Assembly (NCBI RefSeq): GCF_001278035.1
Contig: NZ_CP009453.1
Coordinates: 124,001 to 188,000 of the forward strand
Direction: 5' to 3'
Length of the DNA stretch: 64,000 nt
DNA from: Sphingopyxis sp. 113P3
Lineage (GTDB): Bacteria; Pseudomonadota; Alphaproteobacteria; Sphingomonadales; Sphingomonadaceae
Both the position numbers and the translations under genes were made by a program. Of this stretch, positions 21,451 to 30,629 are shown one piece after another. Position 1 is the first letter of the stretch. Each line of letters opens with the position of its first letter. The notes under the pieces are model-generated. The model saw only the letters and a list, made by a program, of their open reading frames with translations. It ran no database searches and was not told the DNA's origin.

Positions 21451-22064
21451 CATTTCCTCCTCCACATTGGACCTGTTGCCGGCCCTCTTCGATGCGTGTC
21501 GTCGAAATCGTCAGGTGCCGGCGCGCGAATGCGCTTCGTTCGCGCGGCATTTACCCGTGGGGAGGAGGGGGCCGACTTGAGCGGTCAGTAGCCCGCACAA
21601 CAAATTGAAGTCAATCGCATTGAGAAATTATGCATGTCATCATATGCATAATGCCGTTACGGCCTTGGTGACTTTGATCCTTTTTTCAGAATCTCGCAAT
21701 GCTCCGAGGTCTCATGATCTGCCGTTTGCTCGGAGGACGCGCAACCGAGGCCAGACCGATGGCCCCGGCGAGGTGCTGCCCGAGGGCAAGTCTGAGCGCG
21801 TACTCAAACCGCTCTTTGTCCGTCTGCGGTCTGGCCATGTGCACCGAGCGCGCCATCGATCGAGGCGGTGCACTTTCGCGGACACGGCCATCTTGTCACC
21901 GAAGCGCCGATGGTGACCGCGAATAAAGCATCAACGGCGCGCTTGCTTTCCTTTGCTCCAAGAACGAGAAGACGGGTCCGCTATTATGTGCCGCGAAAAA
22001 AGGCCTGCTGGACAGGATTAAGAAAATCGGTATGTCTCGTCGCTTCAAGTCCGGAGAGGCTGAC
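21451..22064. promoter_or_regulatory. Divergent promoter region of receptor and PVA genes
   Basis: About 600 bp between the receptor fragment and the hydrolase. It should carry both promoters, but no -35/-10 pair stands out. A minus-strand frame at 21686-21838 (MARPQTDKERFEYALRL) has an acceptable look but no recognised family, and I do not call it a gene. The part around 21600-21690 is A+T-rich. Confidence 0.35.
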
Positions 22065-23138
22065 ATGGTCGAGTTTACGCCGAATGGTCTCGTCGCCGCA
22101 GCGCTTGCGTTCTGCATAGCAACTGCGACGCCTGCTAGCGCCGCCGAGAAGGAATGGCACTGTCCCGAGGGCTTTACGCCGAAGGCCGGCCTCAACACCG
22201 ATTTTCCGTCCGATGGCGAGAAGCGCGCCTTCGTGATCGTGCCGCCCAAGGGCGAGAGCCGCGGACCCGCGCCGGTGTGGGTGCCGATGGTCGGCACGGT
22301 CGAAGCGACCAATTGGAACCTCAATGTGCCGCGCAGCGGCAACAACGCCAAGCTCGCCGAAGCCGGGTTCATGGTCATTGCGCCTATTCGGGAATGCGCC
22401 AAGCAGGATCCCGACCTGGCCGCGGGTGCCTGCAATGGGCCGGGCCGCAACGGATGGACTTGGAATCCTTGGCGGGACGGCCGAGCGGGCGGCGTTTCCG
22501 GAGACGTCTTCAAAACCGATGCCGGCCCGGATGTGCGCTTCTTTCAAAGAATGGTTCGCTGTGTCGGCACCAAATGGAAGCTGGATCGCAAGCGGCTCTA
22601 TCTCGGCGGCATTTCGGCCGGCGGTACCATGACCAACCGCGCGCTGACGTTCGATTCCGGATTTTGGGCCGGCGGCCTGCCGATTTCCGGTGAGTGGTAC
22701 GTCACTCAGGACGACGGTTCGTCGAGATCCTTTATGGACACCCGGGCGATGGTGGCGGCCGAGCCGAACAAGATCTGGCAGGGGCGCGTCGGACCCTATC
22801 CGTTGCCGCACCGGCTCGAGCCGATGATCGTCGTCACCGTGTGGGGCGGCGAAAAGGATCTGTGGGACTGCGGCCCGCCAATCGGGCTCTGCTCCGACTA
22901 TCGCCCATCGACCCAGGCGGGGGCGAACTACTTTAGCTCCATTCCGGGAGTGGTCCATGTCGCCTGCACCGGGCAGTACGGGCACCGCTGGCCGCAGCCC
23001 AAAACCGACGAATTCAACCTGTGGGCGCTGACCACGCTCGCGTCGCACCCCAAGGGCAGCAAGCCGAGCCGCTTCAAGCTGACCACGCCTCCCGAAGGCT
23101 TCGACTGCCGCGTCGGGCGCTACACGGATCACTATTGA
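22065..23138 (+). CDS. oph: Oxidized polyvinyl alcohol hydrolase-like alpha/beta hydrolase
   Basis: Secreted protein of 357 residues. The signal peptide is GLVAAALAFCIATATPASA. The mature part begins CPEGFTPKAGLNTDFP. The nucleophile elbow is GGISAGGTM with Ser184, and the likely partners are Asp265 (GGEKDLWDC) and His307 (GQYGHRW). Several Cys residues could form disulfides. Oxidized-PVA hydrolases cleave the beta-diketone made by PVA dehydrogenase. The match is from memory of the family and from linkage to a PQQ/heme dehydrogenase whose start overlaps its stop (TGATG). ATG 22065 follows GGAGAGG; the ATG at 22032 is an alternative. Confidence 0.75.
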   Translation: MVEFTPNGLVAAALAFCIATATPASAAEKEWHCPEGFTPKAGLNTDFPSDGEKRAFVIVPPKGESRGPAPVWVPMVGTVEATNWNLNVPRSGNNAKLAEAGFMVIAPIRECAKQDPDLAAGACNGPGRNGWTWNPWRDGRAGGVSGDVFKTDAGPDVRFFQRMVRCVGTKWKLDRKRLYLGGISAGGTMTNRALTFDSGFWAGGLPISGEWYVTQDDGSSRSFMDTRAMVAAEPNKIWQGRVGPYPLPHRLEPMIVVTVWGGEKDLWDCGPPIGLCSDYRPSTQAGANYFSSIPGVVHVACTGQYGHRWPQPKTDEFNLWALTTLASHPKGSKPSRFKLTTPPEGFDCRVGRYTDHY

Positions 23139-25153
23139 TGGCCTGGACGACTCACCGCACCGGCATAACCGCAGCGGCCTCGGCGGGGCTCGCGCTGATC
23201 GCCTCCATCACCTATGCCCAAACATCGGGCACCTCGGCGGCCGCGCAGTCAGCGCCGAGGAGCCCGGCCACTACGCAGGACATGCCGGCGGCTCACGCGA
23301 CGGCCGCGGCCGCTGACGGCGCGGCGCTTTACCAAGCGCGATGCGCTGCGTGCCACGAGAACGCGGTCGAGCGCACGCCCAGCCGCGAGGTCCTTTCGAA
23401 GAACCCTGTCAGCTTCATCCTGGCTTCGATGCGCACAGGCGCGATGGCCCCGATGGCGGAAGGGCTCAGCTTGGCGGAGATGACCGCGATCGCCCGTCAC
23501 GTGAGCAAAGCGCCCGAGGCCGCCGCGGCGGATCAGGACGTCGACGTCAAGGCGATCTGGGGCGACGGGGTCGAGGGCACGCCACTCGACGCACCGAAAT
23601 GCAAATCCGCCCCCCCACCGATCGACCTCGCGGCGCGCGACCAATGGAACGGCTGGAGCATCAGCAAGACCAACAACCGCTATCAGCCCAATCCCGGCCT
23701 CAAGGCTGGCGACGTCCCCAAGCTAAAGCTCAAATGGGCGTTCCAGTATCCGGGGGCCAAAAATGGACAAGCAACCGTCATCGGCGACCGCTTGTTCGTC
23801 ACCTCGATGTCGGGCGCAGTCTATGCGCTCAATGCCAAAACGGGCTGTGTCTACTGGCGCCATGCCGCGGGCGCGGCCACCCGTACCAGTGTGGCCATCG
23901 CGGCATTGCCGCCCGGTTCCGGCGCGCGGACGGCGCTGTTCTTTTCCGATTGGACCAAGTCCGCAGTCGCGCTCGACGCCGACACCGGCAAGCAGCTGTG
24001 GAAGACCGTTGTCGACGACCAGCCTGGCCTGCAAATGACCGGATCGCTGACTTACTGGGACGGCAAGATCTTCGTGCCGATCTCGTCAGGCAACGAGGCC
24101 TTCGCACAATCGCCCAACTGGGTGTGCTGCAAGTTCAGGGGCGCGCTCGTCGCGCTGGATGCGCGAACAGGGAAGGTGCTGTGGAAGCGCTTCACCACGG
24201 AGGAAGAGCCAAAGCCGTTCAAGAAGAACCGGCTCGGAAAGGACATGTGGGGGCCATCGGGCGGAGCCATCTGGGTCGCGCCGACGATCGATGCCAAGCG
24301 CCGCATCGTCTACGTCGGCACCTCCAATTCGTACACCGAGAAGACCTACGACAATGCCGATTCGGTGATGGCGTTGAACGCCGACAGCGGCGCGGTGCTC
24401 TGGTCGCGCCAGCTGACCCCCGACGACAACTATATCGACGGCTGCTACCGGCCCGCCGCGCAGCGGCCCGCCAACTGTCCATCCCCTCTCGGACCCGACT
24501 TCTCGATCGGCGCGTCGCCAATCCTCCACGACCTACCCGACGGTAGGCAGCTGCTCCTCGTCGGCCAGAAATCGGGCATGATCTATGGGCTCGATCCAGC
24601 TCGCAAAGGCGCCACCGTCTGGGAGAGGCAGCTCTCGGCCGGGAGCGCGCTGGGCGGCATCGAGTTCGGCACCGCTTCCGACGGCGCGCGCGTCTACGCT
24701 GGCGTCTCGGACATCGCCTCCCCCGATCCCGATCGTGGCAAGCCGGGCCTGTGGGCGCTCGACGCCGCCACCGGCGCCGTGGTCTGGAATCAGCCCACCA
24801 GTTCCAAGCCTACCTGCCGATGGAAGAACTGGTGGTGTCATGGGGCGATCAGCCAGGCGATCAGCGTCATGCCCGGCGTGGTGTTTGCGGGCAGCTATGA
24901 TGGCCACTTCCGCGCCTATGACGCCGTCACGGGGAAGATCGTTTGGGATTTCGATACCGGAACCAAGCCGGTCAAGGCTTTGAACGGCGCAATGGTCTAC
25001 GGCGGCGTAATGGACGGGGCCGGTCCGACGATCGCGGGCGGCATGGTCTATGTCCACGCGGGCTATGCCGGGCGTTCCGGTAGCACCGGCGGTCGCGACA
25101 TGCGCAATGCCGACGGCAACGTGCTGATGGCATTCTCGGTCGGCGGCCGCTAG
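23138..25153 (+). CDS. pvadh: PQQ- and heme c-containing polyvinyl alcohol dehydrogenase
   Basis: Periplasmic quinohemoprotein of 671 residues. A signal peptide is followed by an N-terminal cytochrome c domain with CAACH (Cys69, Cys72, His73) and a Met-containing stretch (MRTGAMAPMAEGLS). An eight-bladed PQQ propeller follows, with W-motif repeats such as VYALNAKTGCVYWRH, ALDADTGKQLWK and ALDARTGKVLWKR, and a vicinal Cys pair in NWVCCKF. The heme-first, propeller-second order is that of PVA dehydrogenase, which oxidises secondary alcohols of PVA to ketones. It is coupled to oph; the small cytochrome c downstream is the likely electron acceptor. Confidence 0.8.
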   Translation: MAWTTHRTGITAAASAGLALIASITYAQTSGTSAAAQSAPRSPATTQDMPAAHATAAAADGAALYQARCAACHENAVERTPSREVLSKNPVSFILASMRTGAMAPMAEGLSLAEMTAIARHVSKAPEAAAADQDVDVKAIWGDGVEGTPLDAPKCKSAPPPIDLAARDQWNGWSISKTNNRYQPNPGLKAGDVPKLKLKWAFQYPGAKNGQATVIGDRLFVTSMSGAVYALNAKTGCVYWRHAAGAATRTSVAIAALPPGSGARTALFFSDWTKSAVALDADTGKQLWKTVVDDQPGLQMTGSLTYWDGKIFVPISSGNEAFAQSPNWVCCKFRGALVALDARTGKVLWKRFTTEEEPKPFKKNRLGKDMWGPSGGAIWVAPTIDAKRRIVYVGTSNSYTEKTYDNADSVMALNADSGAVLWSRQLTPDDNYIDGCYRPAAQRPANCPSPLGPDFSIGASPILHDLPDGRQLLLVGQKSGMIYGLDPARKGATVWERQLSAGSALGGIEFGTASDGARVYAGVSDIASPDPDRGKPGLWALDAATGAVVWNQPTSSKPTCRWKNWWCHGAISQAISVMPGVVFAGSYDGHFRAYDAVTGKIVWDFDTGTKPVKALNGAMVYGGVMDGAGPTIAGGMVYVHAGYAGRSGSTGGRDMRNADGNVLMAFSVGGR

Positions 25154-25171
25154 CCGCCGACCACGCATTGT

Positions 25172-26419
25172 ATGGGCGGCGCGATCGACCCGTCGCTCGA
25201 ACCGCCGGGCCAGCGCGACGCAAGTGGGCGTGCGAGCTGGCGCCCCCTGGCCTATCCGCTCTTCGCGGCAGTCTGGCTAGCCAACACCGTGTCGAACTTC
25301 GGCGGCCAGGCTCAGGGCGTCGGCGCTGCCTGGCTGATGACCTCGCTGACCAGCGACCCCCTGACCGTCTCGTTGGTCACTACCGCCGCCCTCGCGCCCA
25401 TGCTGCTATTTTCGCTCCTGGCGGGTGCGGTCGCGGACGCATACGATCGGCGGCTGGTGCTTCTGATCGCGCAGGGCGCCATGTTCGGACTGTCCATCGC
25501 GCTGGCCTGGGCGGCGGGGGCCGGCGCGCTGACGCCAGCCGGGCTGGTCCTTCTCACTTTCGGTATCGGTTGCGGTTTCGCCTTCAACGCGCCCGCGTGG
25601 CAGGCGGCGGTGTGGGAGTTGGTGTCGCACGAGGACGTGCCCGCGGCGGTGTCACTGAACGTGGTTGGCTTCAACCTCTCGCGCACCGCGGGTCCAGCGC
25701 TGGGGGGCCTCATCGTCGGCTGGGGCGGGCCATCGGCGTCCTTCTGGTTCAATGCCGCCAGCTACCTCGGCTTGCTGGCGGTCCTGGCGATATGGCTCCG
25801 CCGCCCGACCAAGGCGTCGATCACTTCCGCTCAGCCGATCTGGCCAGCCATCCGCGCCGGGGTCGGCCACGCCGCCACATCCGCCCCGTTGCGCAGGGTG
25901 CTGATCCGGATCGGGCTGTTCGGACTACCCCTTGGGGCCTTGCTCGCGCTTCTGCCGATCGTAGTCCGGCAGCTCGGCGCCGGTCCGGATGGCCTGGGGA
26001 TCGTGCTCGCCTGCTCGGGCGGCGGTGCTGTGCTGGGCGCGCTGGTGGCCAATCGATGGCGCGCACGGCTCGGCCTCGAGCACCTGCTCCGCCTGTGCAT
26101 CGCGGCGACCGCGGCTGGGATGACGATCGTCGCGGCGAGCGATCACCTGGCGATCGTGGCGATGGCGGAAGTGGTGACGGGCTGCGCCGCGACAATCTTC
26201 TACACCGTCGCGAACATCACTCTCCAGATCGCCGCCCCGCGCCCGATGCTGGGACGCATCATGTCGCTGCAAGCGATGGTCGCCTTGGGCGCGTTGGGGC
26301 TGGGGAGCTGGCTGTGGGGCGGTGTCGCGGTCGTGCTCGGGGTCGAGATCGCGCTCGGGTGCGCGGCCACCGTCATGGCGCTGATGCTCGCCCTTCCGGG
26401 TTCCCCAGGGCATGGCTAG
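25172..26419 (+). CDS. MFS transporter
   Basis: Protein of 415 residues with 10-12 hydrophobic segments. The MFS signature after TM2, GAVADAYDRRLVLL, is visible, as is FRLSRTAGPALGG-like SRTAGPALGGLIVGW in the fourth-fifth helix region. It resembles the MFS_3 (enterobactin-exporter-like) group. It follows the dehydrogenase by 18 bp and precedes the cytochrome gene, so it may export or import intermediates of the pathway. Substrate unknown; not a known core part of PVA operons as I recall them. Confidence 0.75.
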   Translation: MGGAIDPSLEPPGQRDASGRASWRPLAYPLFAAVWLANTVSNFGGQAQGVGAAWLMTSLTSDPLTVSLVTTAALAPMLLFSLLAGAVADAYDRRLVLLIAQGAMFGLSIALAWAAGAGALTPAGLVLLTFGIGCGFAFNAPAWQAAVWELVSHEDVPAAVSLNVVGFNLSRTAGPALGGLIVGWGGPSASFWFNAASYLGLLAVLAIWLRRPTKASITSAQPIWPAIRAGVGHAATSAPLRRVLIRIGLFGLPLGALLALLPIVVRQLGAGPDGLGIVLACSGGGAVLGALVANRWRARLGLEHLLRLCIAATAAGMTIVAASDHLAIVAMAEVVTGCAATIFYTVANITLQIAAPRPMLGRIMSLQAMVALGALGLGSWLWGGVAVVLGVEIALGCAATVMALMLALPGSPGHG

Positions 26420-26546
26420 GAGCAAACCATCTTTCTCAAAACTTGCGAAACGAGACTCGCGCTGATAGGCCAAGCCACAGCAGTTACGAGACGGTTCAGA
26501 AAAGTGCTGTCATACCAGGTGTCTCGTTTTATTCTGCGGAGAGATC

Positions 26547-26915
26547 ATGAAGGGCCTTCTGCTCACATCGGCCGTGCTTTCGGCGACGCTCGTATCGACC
26601 ACCGCTGCGCAGGCGCAGACAGTAGTCAGGCCGCCCGCCTATGCGCGCTGCGCCGCTTGCCATAGCGTGGTCAAGGGTGGGCCCAACGGGGCCGGCCCCA
26701 ATCTCTTCGGGGTGGTCGGTCGCAAAGCCGCAGCGGCGCCCGGCTACAGCTATTCGCCGGCGCTCAAGAAGAAGGGCGGCGTGTGGACCCGCGCGGCGCT
26801 CGAGCGCTACATCACCGATCCGACGGCTTTCGCCCCCGGAGGCAAGATGATGAAGGTGCCGACGACGCCGGCCGATCGGGCGGCGATCCTCGCTTATCTG
26901 ACCGCGCTGAAGTGA
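26547..26915 (+). CDS. Small class I cytochrome c
   Basis: Secreted protein of 122 residues. Signal peptide ends TAAQAQ. Heme site CAACH (Cys35, Cys38, His39) and probable axial Met in GGKMMKVP. The fold resembles mitochondrial-type cytochrome c (GPNLFGVVGRKA, YSPALKKKG, LERYITDPTAF). In PVA-degrading sphingomonads a cytochrome c encoded near the dehydrogenase accepts its electrons, and the context fits. Its stop overlaps the GTG start of the acyl-CoA synthetase. A 127-bp gap before it may hold a promoter. Confidence 0.85.
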   Translation: MKGLLLTSAVLSATLVSTTAAQAQTVVRPPAYARCAACHSVVKGGPNGAGPNLFGVVGRKAAAAPGYSYSPALKKKGGVWTRAALERYITDPTAFAPGGKMMKVPTTPADRAAILAYLTALK

Positions 26916-28474
26916 GCGAAACCCGCGCCGCGATCGCCGACTACATGGCGCAGCCGTTCGGCACCTTTGCCGATCTGGTCGCCCTGCAGGCAGCCGCGCA
27001 GCCCGATGCGACAGCCATCGTCTGCGAGGGACGGACCATTTCCTATGGCGAGCTCGACGATCTGGCGAACCGGGTCGCGGCCGCGCTTCAACGCGACGGC
27101 GTGCAACCTCGCGGGGTGGCGGCGATCTGCGCCCACAGCAGCATCGCGTATGCCGCGGTATTCATCGGGACGCTGCGCGCGGGCGCGGCGATCTCGCCTC
27201 TAGCGCCATCGGCGACGCCCGCGCAGCTTCGGGCAATGGTCGCGGACAGCGCCGCCAGCCATCTCTTCACCGATGTCGCCACCTCCAGCGATCTCGCACC
27301 TGTCGCGGCTTCGATCGAGGCGCGGCGGGTGGCTCTGGAAAAAGGCGCTGCAGGCGTCTTACTCGAAGAGTGGCTCCCGCCCCCCCAGACACGGCCGGCG
27401 CCGGTGGCAGTCGATCCCGATCAGGCGTTCAACATCATCTACTCTTCCGGCACCACCGGCACGCCGAAGGGCATCGTCCAGCCGTTCAGCATGCGCTGGA
27501 ACCATGTCGGGCGCTGGGGTGGCTATGGCCCGGGATCGGTGACCATGATCTCGACCGGGCTTTATTCGAACACCACCTTGGTGTGCTTTCTGCCCGCTCT
27601 CGCGACAGGTGGGACCGTGGTCCTGATGCCCAAGTTCGACGCTCACCGCTTTCTCGAACTGAGCGAGCAACATCGCGCGAACTACGCGATGCTGGTGCCG
27701 GTGCAGTACCGACGGATCATGGACCTGCCCGACTTCGATAGCTTCGATCTGTCAAGCTATATCATGAAGTTCGCGACATCTGCGCCGTTCGCGGCCGAGC
27801 TCAAGGCGGATGTTCTACGCCGTTGGCCGGGCGGCCTCACCGAGTGGTATGGCATGACCGAAGGCGGCGGTTCGTGCCAATTGCTCGCGCACGAGCATCC
27901 CGACAAGCTTCACACGGTCGGCCAGCCCATGGATGGGCACGAGATGTTCGTGATCGACGAGGCCGGCAATCGTCTTCCTCCCGATCAGGTGGGCGAGGTG
28001 GTCGGCCGCTCGACCTCGATGATGAACGGCTATCATAATCAACCCGGAAAGACTGCCGAAGCCGAGTGGTGGAGCCCGGCGGGCGAGCGCTACATTCGCA
28101 CCGGCGACCTCGCGAGTGTCGACGCCGACGGCTTCTTCACCCTCGTCGGCCGCAAGAAGGACATGATCATCTCGGGGGGGATCAATATCTACCCTGTCGA
28201 TCTGGAAGCGGCGCTGCTCAATGATCCGGCGGTCAAGGAAGCGGCGGTGGTCGGCGCGCCAAGTCGGGAATGGGGCGAGACCCCGGTCGGCTTCGTGACT
28301 CTCCACCCGGGCGCGGAGGCCGACGGAGAAGCTCTGCGCGCGGCCGCCAACGCGCACCTGGGCAAAATGCAGCGCCTATCTGCCGTTCACGTCGTCGACG
28401 AGCTGCCGCGCAGCGCCATCGGAAAGATACTCAAACGAGAACTGCAAGATCGGCTCGCCAGAGCAACCGCCTAA
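26912..28474 (+). CDS. Acyl-CoA synthetase (AMP-forming ligase)
   Basis: Protein of 520 residues of the ANL superfamily. P-loop-like motif A3 IIYSSGTTGTPKGIV, A5 WYGMTEGGG, A7 YIRTGDLASVDADGFF, hinge VGRKKDMIISGGINIYP, and A10 catalytic lysine in PRSAIGKILKREL. It activates a carboxylic acid with ATP and CoA; the substrate is not readable. GTG start at 26912 overlaps the cytochrome stop (GTGA). The context suggests activation of short carboxylic acids released by polymer or side-chain cleavage. Confidence 0.9.
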   Translation: MSETRAAIADYMAQPFGTFADLVALQAAAQPDATAIVCEGRTISYGELDDLANRVAAALQRDGVQPRGVAAICAHSSIAYAAVFIGTLRAGAAISPLAPSATPAQLRAMVADSAASHLFTDVATSSDLAPVAASIEARRVALEKGAAGVLLEEWLPPPQTRPAPVAVDPDQAFNIIYSSGTTGTPKGIVQPFSMRWNHVGRWGGYGPGSVTMISTGLYSNTTLVCFLPALATGGTVVLMPKFDAHRFLELSEQHRANYAMLVPVQYRRIMDLPDFDSFDLSSYIMKFATSAPFAAELKADVLRRWPGGLTEWYGMTEGGGSCQLLAHEHPDKLHTVGQPMDGHEMFVIDEAGNRLPPDQVGEVVGRSTSMMNGYHNQPGKTAEAEWWSPAGERYIRTGDLASVDADGFFTLVGRKKDMIISGGINIYPVDLEAALLNDPAVKEAAVVGAPSREWGETPVGFVTLHPGAEADGEALRAAANAHLGKMQRLSAVHVVDELPRSAIGKILKRELQDRLARATA

Positions 28475-28497
28475 AGCGCGAAACAGGAGGACCACGG

Positions 28498-29325
28498 ATG
28501 ACAGGCAGGCTCGACGGCAAGGTCGCCGTCATCACCGGGGGTACGAGCGGGATCGGGGAGGCGACCGTCGAGCTGTTCGTCGAGCACGGTGCAAGGGTGG
28601 TGTTCACCGGCCGCAACGAGGCCAGGGGCGGCGAGATAGCGAGCAAGCTCGGAGAGGCAGCGCTGTTCGTCGCCGGCGACGTCCGTCGCGAAGAGGACAT
28701 CGCTTCCGCGATCCAGGCCGCACGCGACACGTTCGGTCGTCTCGATTGCCTGTTCAACAATGCCGGCGGCGGCACCAGCGGCTCCGTAGAGACGGTGACG
28801 ACCGACGATTTTCGCTACGCCATGGACTTGCTGGTCGGCAGCGTCGTGTTCGGGATGAAGCATGCCGCGCCGATAATGAAGGCTCAGGGCTCCGGCGCGA
28901 TCATCAACAACACCAGCGTCGCAGCCCTCAGGACCAATTACGGCGGATTGCTCTACGCCGGTGCCAAGGCGGCGGTGCGTCAGATGACCAAGGTCGCGGG
29001 CATGGAGCTTGCTCCGTGGGGCATCACGGTCAATTCGATCGCGCCCGGTGGGATCGCGACACCGATATTCTTCGGCGGATCCGAGCGCGCCAAGGGCATG
29101 GAGGAAGGCCACGTGGCTGCTTCGATGGCCAAGCTCGAGCGGAGCCTGGCCGCCGCGACGCCGCTCCAGCGCTCGGGTCACCCGATCGATATCGCCTATG
29201 GCGCGCTTTACCTGGCGAGCGACGAGGGACGTTTCGTCACCTGCCACGACCTGGTCATCGACGCGGGCATGACCGCTGGCGGTAAGACGAACTTCGAGGG
29301 CAGGCCGCCCGAGACGAGCTGGTAG
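28498..29325 (+). CDS. Short-chain dehydrogenase/reductase
   Basis: Protein of 275 residues, classical SDR. Cofactor motif TGGTSGIGEA, NNAGGG, catalytic Ser in INNTSVAAL and YAGAK with the Tyr-x-x-x-Lys pair. After the cofactor loop, FTGRNEARG carries an Arg, favouring NADP(H) or a relaxed preference. AGGAGG lies eight bases before the ATG. It is 23 bp after the ligase and closes the plus-strand operon. It likely oxidises or reduces a hydroxyacyl or hydroxy-ketone intermediate; substrate unknown. Confidence 0.9.
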   Translation: MTGRLDGKVAVITGGTSGIGEATVELFVEHGARVVFTGRNEARGGEIASKLGEAALFVAGDVRREEDIASAIQAARDTFGRLDCLFNNAGGGTSGSVETVTTDDFRYAMDLLVGSVVFGMKHAAPIMKAQGSGAIINNTSVAALRTNYGGLLYAGAKAAVRQMTKVAGMELAPWGITVNSIAPGGIATPIFFGGSERAKGMEEGHVAASMAKLERSLAAATPLQRSGHPIDIAYGALYLASDEGRFVTCHDLVIDAGMTAGGKTNFEGRPPETSW

Positions 29326-29347
29326 TAGGACGCGACGCCGAGCGGCT

Positions 29348-30166
29348 TCACATGGGGTCGCGCCGCCCTGCAATTCCGGCGTGAATGCGCGCACGCACTT
29401 CAGGCAGGATCGCGCGCATAGGGTGGCGGCCGTCGACCCAGCCGACGAACTGACAGATGTCGTAGCCCAGCAGCTTCTGCACCTCTTCGGGCAGGCTGGC
29501 CACCGTCGCGGGATCGAGCCCGAGGTATTGGTTTTCCTGCTGACGCAGCCAGCCGCGGCAGTAGTTGAGCGAAAGTCCGAAGCGAGCCTCCCCGGTGGTG
29601 TTGGCTCCGCCACCATGCCAGACGGCGCCGTTCCAGAGCAGCACGGACCCACGCGGCATCTCGGCCGCGATCCATGCCGCTGCCGGATCGACCGGCTCGC
29701 TGCAGAGGTGCGAGCCCGGGACGAGGCGGGTCGCTCCATTGGCCAGGCTGAAGTCGGTCAGAGCCCAGATTGTGTTGATCACGAGCGGCGGATGTGCCGC
29801 GTCTGGAAAGTATGCGTCGTCGCGGTGCAGAGCCTGGAAGGTCTCCCCGCCGTGGATCTCCATTGTCGAAGCGATCGAAAGCTGGGCTTCAGGACCGAGA
29901 GCAGAGCGGACGATCGTAAGCACGTCGGGCTGGACCAGCAGGGAATCGAGGACGCGGGTTTTGGCGAACAGATTGAACACTCGCTTGGTGCGGGTCCCGG
30001 CGAAGTCGTTGTCGCCGAACGGCTGGTCCGCATGAAGGCGATCGAGCTCGGACTTGATCCTCCGGCACCCTTCGTCTTCGAGCAGGCCGGGGATGATGGT
30101 GTACCCGGCCTCGGCGAGCTGTTCGGCATGCTCGGACAGCGCGTCCGGGGCGTATGGCCGGAACAT
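29348..30166 (-). CDS. Phytanoyl-CoA dioxygenase (PhyH) family protein
   Basis: Protein of 272 residues, an Fe(II)/2-oxoglutarate oxygenase. The facial triad is visible: HRDDAYF gives HxD, and the distal His is in NGAVWHGGGAN. The start MFRPYAPDALSEHAEQLAEA fits the family N-terminus (EAGYTIIPGLLEDE); a longer frame upstream is not supported. It hydroxylates an aliphatic substrate in known members. It converges on the SDR gene and lies downstream of the receptor C-terminal fragment, in the same orientation. Confidence 0.85.
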   Translation of the reverse strand: MFRPYAPDALSEHAEQLAEAGYTIIPGLLEDEGCRRIKSELDRLHADQPFGDNDFAGTRTKRVFNLFAKTRVLDSLLVQPDVLTIVRSALGPEAQLSIASTMEIHGGETFQALHRDDAYFPDAAHPPLVINTIWALTDFSLANGATRLVPGSHLCSEPVDPAAAWIAAEMPRGSVLLWNGAVWHGGGANTTGEARFGLSLNYCRGWLRQQENQYLGLDPATVASLPEEVQKLLGYDICQFVGWVDGRHPMRAILPEVRARIHAGIAGRRDPM

Positions 30167-30629
30167 CAAACCGTATCCGACACGGCCTGCCAGGGGGGCG
30201 CAACTCGCGCATCGTCGGGACGATTGTCTTCGCCCCAGAAGAGGACTGCGGGCACGTGTGCAACCAACTGCTTCGAAACAATAATCTACAGCTGACAAAT
30301 CGCCGAGAGCACCAATAGCAGCACCGCATCGCGAAGCAAGTTTGACGGGCGAACCTAGAGCCAACCAAATACAGAGCGAGGAGGACACAATTGTGCTCTC
30401 TAAACGAGCGGGGCGATGGTCGGTGGGCTGCGCGCAAACCCTGACGACTGGCCGACCGCACTGCTGTGGGATTTTTGGGCGTACCTCAGGCAATAGTCCG
30501 CGCATTTGTGGTGGCGGGGATACGGTATCTCTTCCGTTTAGGGCGGACGGTCCTGCAGCCTTGCAGTTAGCGAACGGCGGCGACGCGCTTCCGAAGCGCG
30601 TCGCCGCAAACGGTCGCCCACGCGATCGC
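30167..30629. other. Noncoding region between receptor fragment and PhyH gene
   Basis: About 460 bp that should contain the PhyH promoter and leader. I see no gene, hairpin terminator or repeat that I can support. Confidence 0.4.

Noticed and set aside
21686..21838. A 50-codon minus-strand frame between the receptor and the hydrolase
   Set aside because: It has no recognisable family and no good ribosome binding site; noted only in the intergenic entry.
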